28,017 nt of DNA from Coemansia sp. RSA 922 (lineage: Eukaryota; Kickxellomycota; Kickxellomycetes; Kickxellales; Kickxellaceae). The notes below the pieces were generated by a model that made no database searches, had not been told where the DNA came from, and saw only the letters and a list, made by a program, of their open reading frames with translations. Location of the stretch: assembly GCA_027577415.1 (NCBI GenBank), contig JANBQS010000184.1, positions 1-28,017 on the forward strand, given 5' to 3'. Both the position numbers and the translations under genes were made by a program. Below, piece after piece: positions 28,007-28,017 of the stretch (positions are counted from its first letter, which is position 1; every line of letters starts with the position of its first letter).

Positions 28007-28017
28007 TCCATGACGTA
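28007..28017 (+). repeat. TCCATGACGTA direct repeat, copy 2, at window edge
   Basis: Second copy of the 11-base repeat. The match runs to the last base of the window, so the true repeat could be longer. Confidence 0.5.

Larger units (their letters stand above)
27606..28017 (-). promoter_or_regulatory. Promoter region of the 210-aa protein gene
   Basis: On the minus strand TATAAAA lies at 27731-27737, preceded by CACGTCC, in a GC-richer stretch. Farther upstream TCCATGACGTA occurs twice (27941-27951 and 28007-28017), containing TGACGTA, the half-site type of CREB/ATF bZIP factors. The window ends inside the second copy, so more may follow. Short plus-strand frames here (27639-27947) look like chance. 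Confidence 0.5.

Noticed and set aside
1..28017. CRISPR array, bacterial operon or secondary-metabolite cluster
   Set aside because: No spaced direct repeats of that kind; genes are eukaryotic with an intron, TATA boxes and mixed orientation; a single P450 has no biosynthetic partners nearby.

Overview
The window looks like nuclear DNA from a fungus. The right third carries ordinary, compact, intron-poor fungal genes: a 20S proteasome alpha-5 subunit, a cytochrome P450 with an N-terminal membrane anchor, a PTR2/POT peptide transporter, and an HMG-box protein with one short GT-AG intron. The left half is a retrotransposon graveyard of fungal type: chromodomain Ty3/gypsy elements and non-LTR elements, one with an RNase H domain. 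An early-diverging fungus is possible, but I cannot name the species.

Layout. 1-4560: Ty3/gypsy element A on the minus strand, open at the left window edge, with gag, protease, RT and the start of RNase H, broken by a UGA inside gag. 4562-13470: a second gypsy element, B, on the plus strand, of which the integrase and chromodomain remain. Its integrase is split by a 7.1-kb non-LTR retrotransposon (5730-12822, minus strand) with a coiled-coil ORF1 and an ORF2 made of APE endonuclease, RT, RNase H and zinc knuckle. The insertion is flanked by an 18-bp target-site duplication and is nearly complete. About 13450-15570: a second, older L1-like fragment, poly(A) tracts and a tRNA-like pol III module. 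16581-18581: an intact 666-codon gene of unknown function with a 30-bp (decapeptide) repeat and a nuclear localisation signal. 18695-20269: a decayed, unrecognised protein-coding frame with eleven stops and no frameshift. 20835-20933: a possible tiny cysteine-rich peptide gene behind a clear TATA box. 21075-26551: HMG-box gene (minus) divergent from proteasome alpha-5 (plus), then the P450 (plus) convergent with the peptide transporter (minus). 26973-27605: a 210-aa protein of unknown function (minus), with a TATA box upstream.

How it fits together. The right-hand genes are unrelated housekeeping, metabolic and transport genes, not a pathway. The left side records layered events: gypsy B inserted, the LINE jumped into its integrase, and the elements then lost function. 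In the LINE and the gypsy elements nearly every diagnostic lesion I can place (TGA stops, catalytic Asp to Asn, catalytic Glu to Lys) fits a CpG-to-TpG/CpA transition. This suggests cytosine methylation and deamination of silenced repeats. I see no convincing new active system. The most intriguing unexplained sequences are the decayed frame at 18.7-20.3 kb, the repeat-bearing gene beside it, and the small cysteine-rich ORF.
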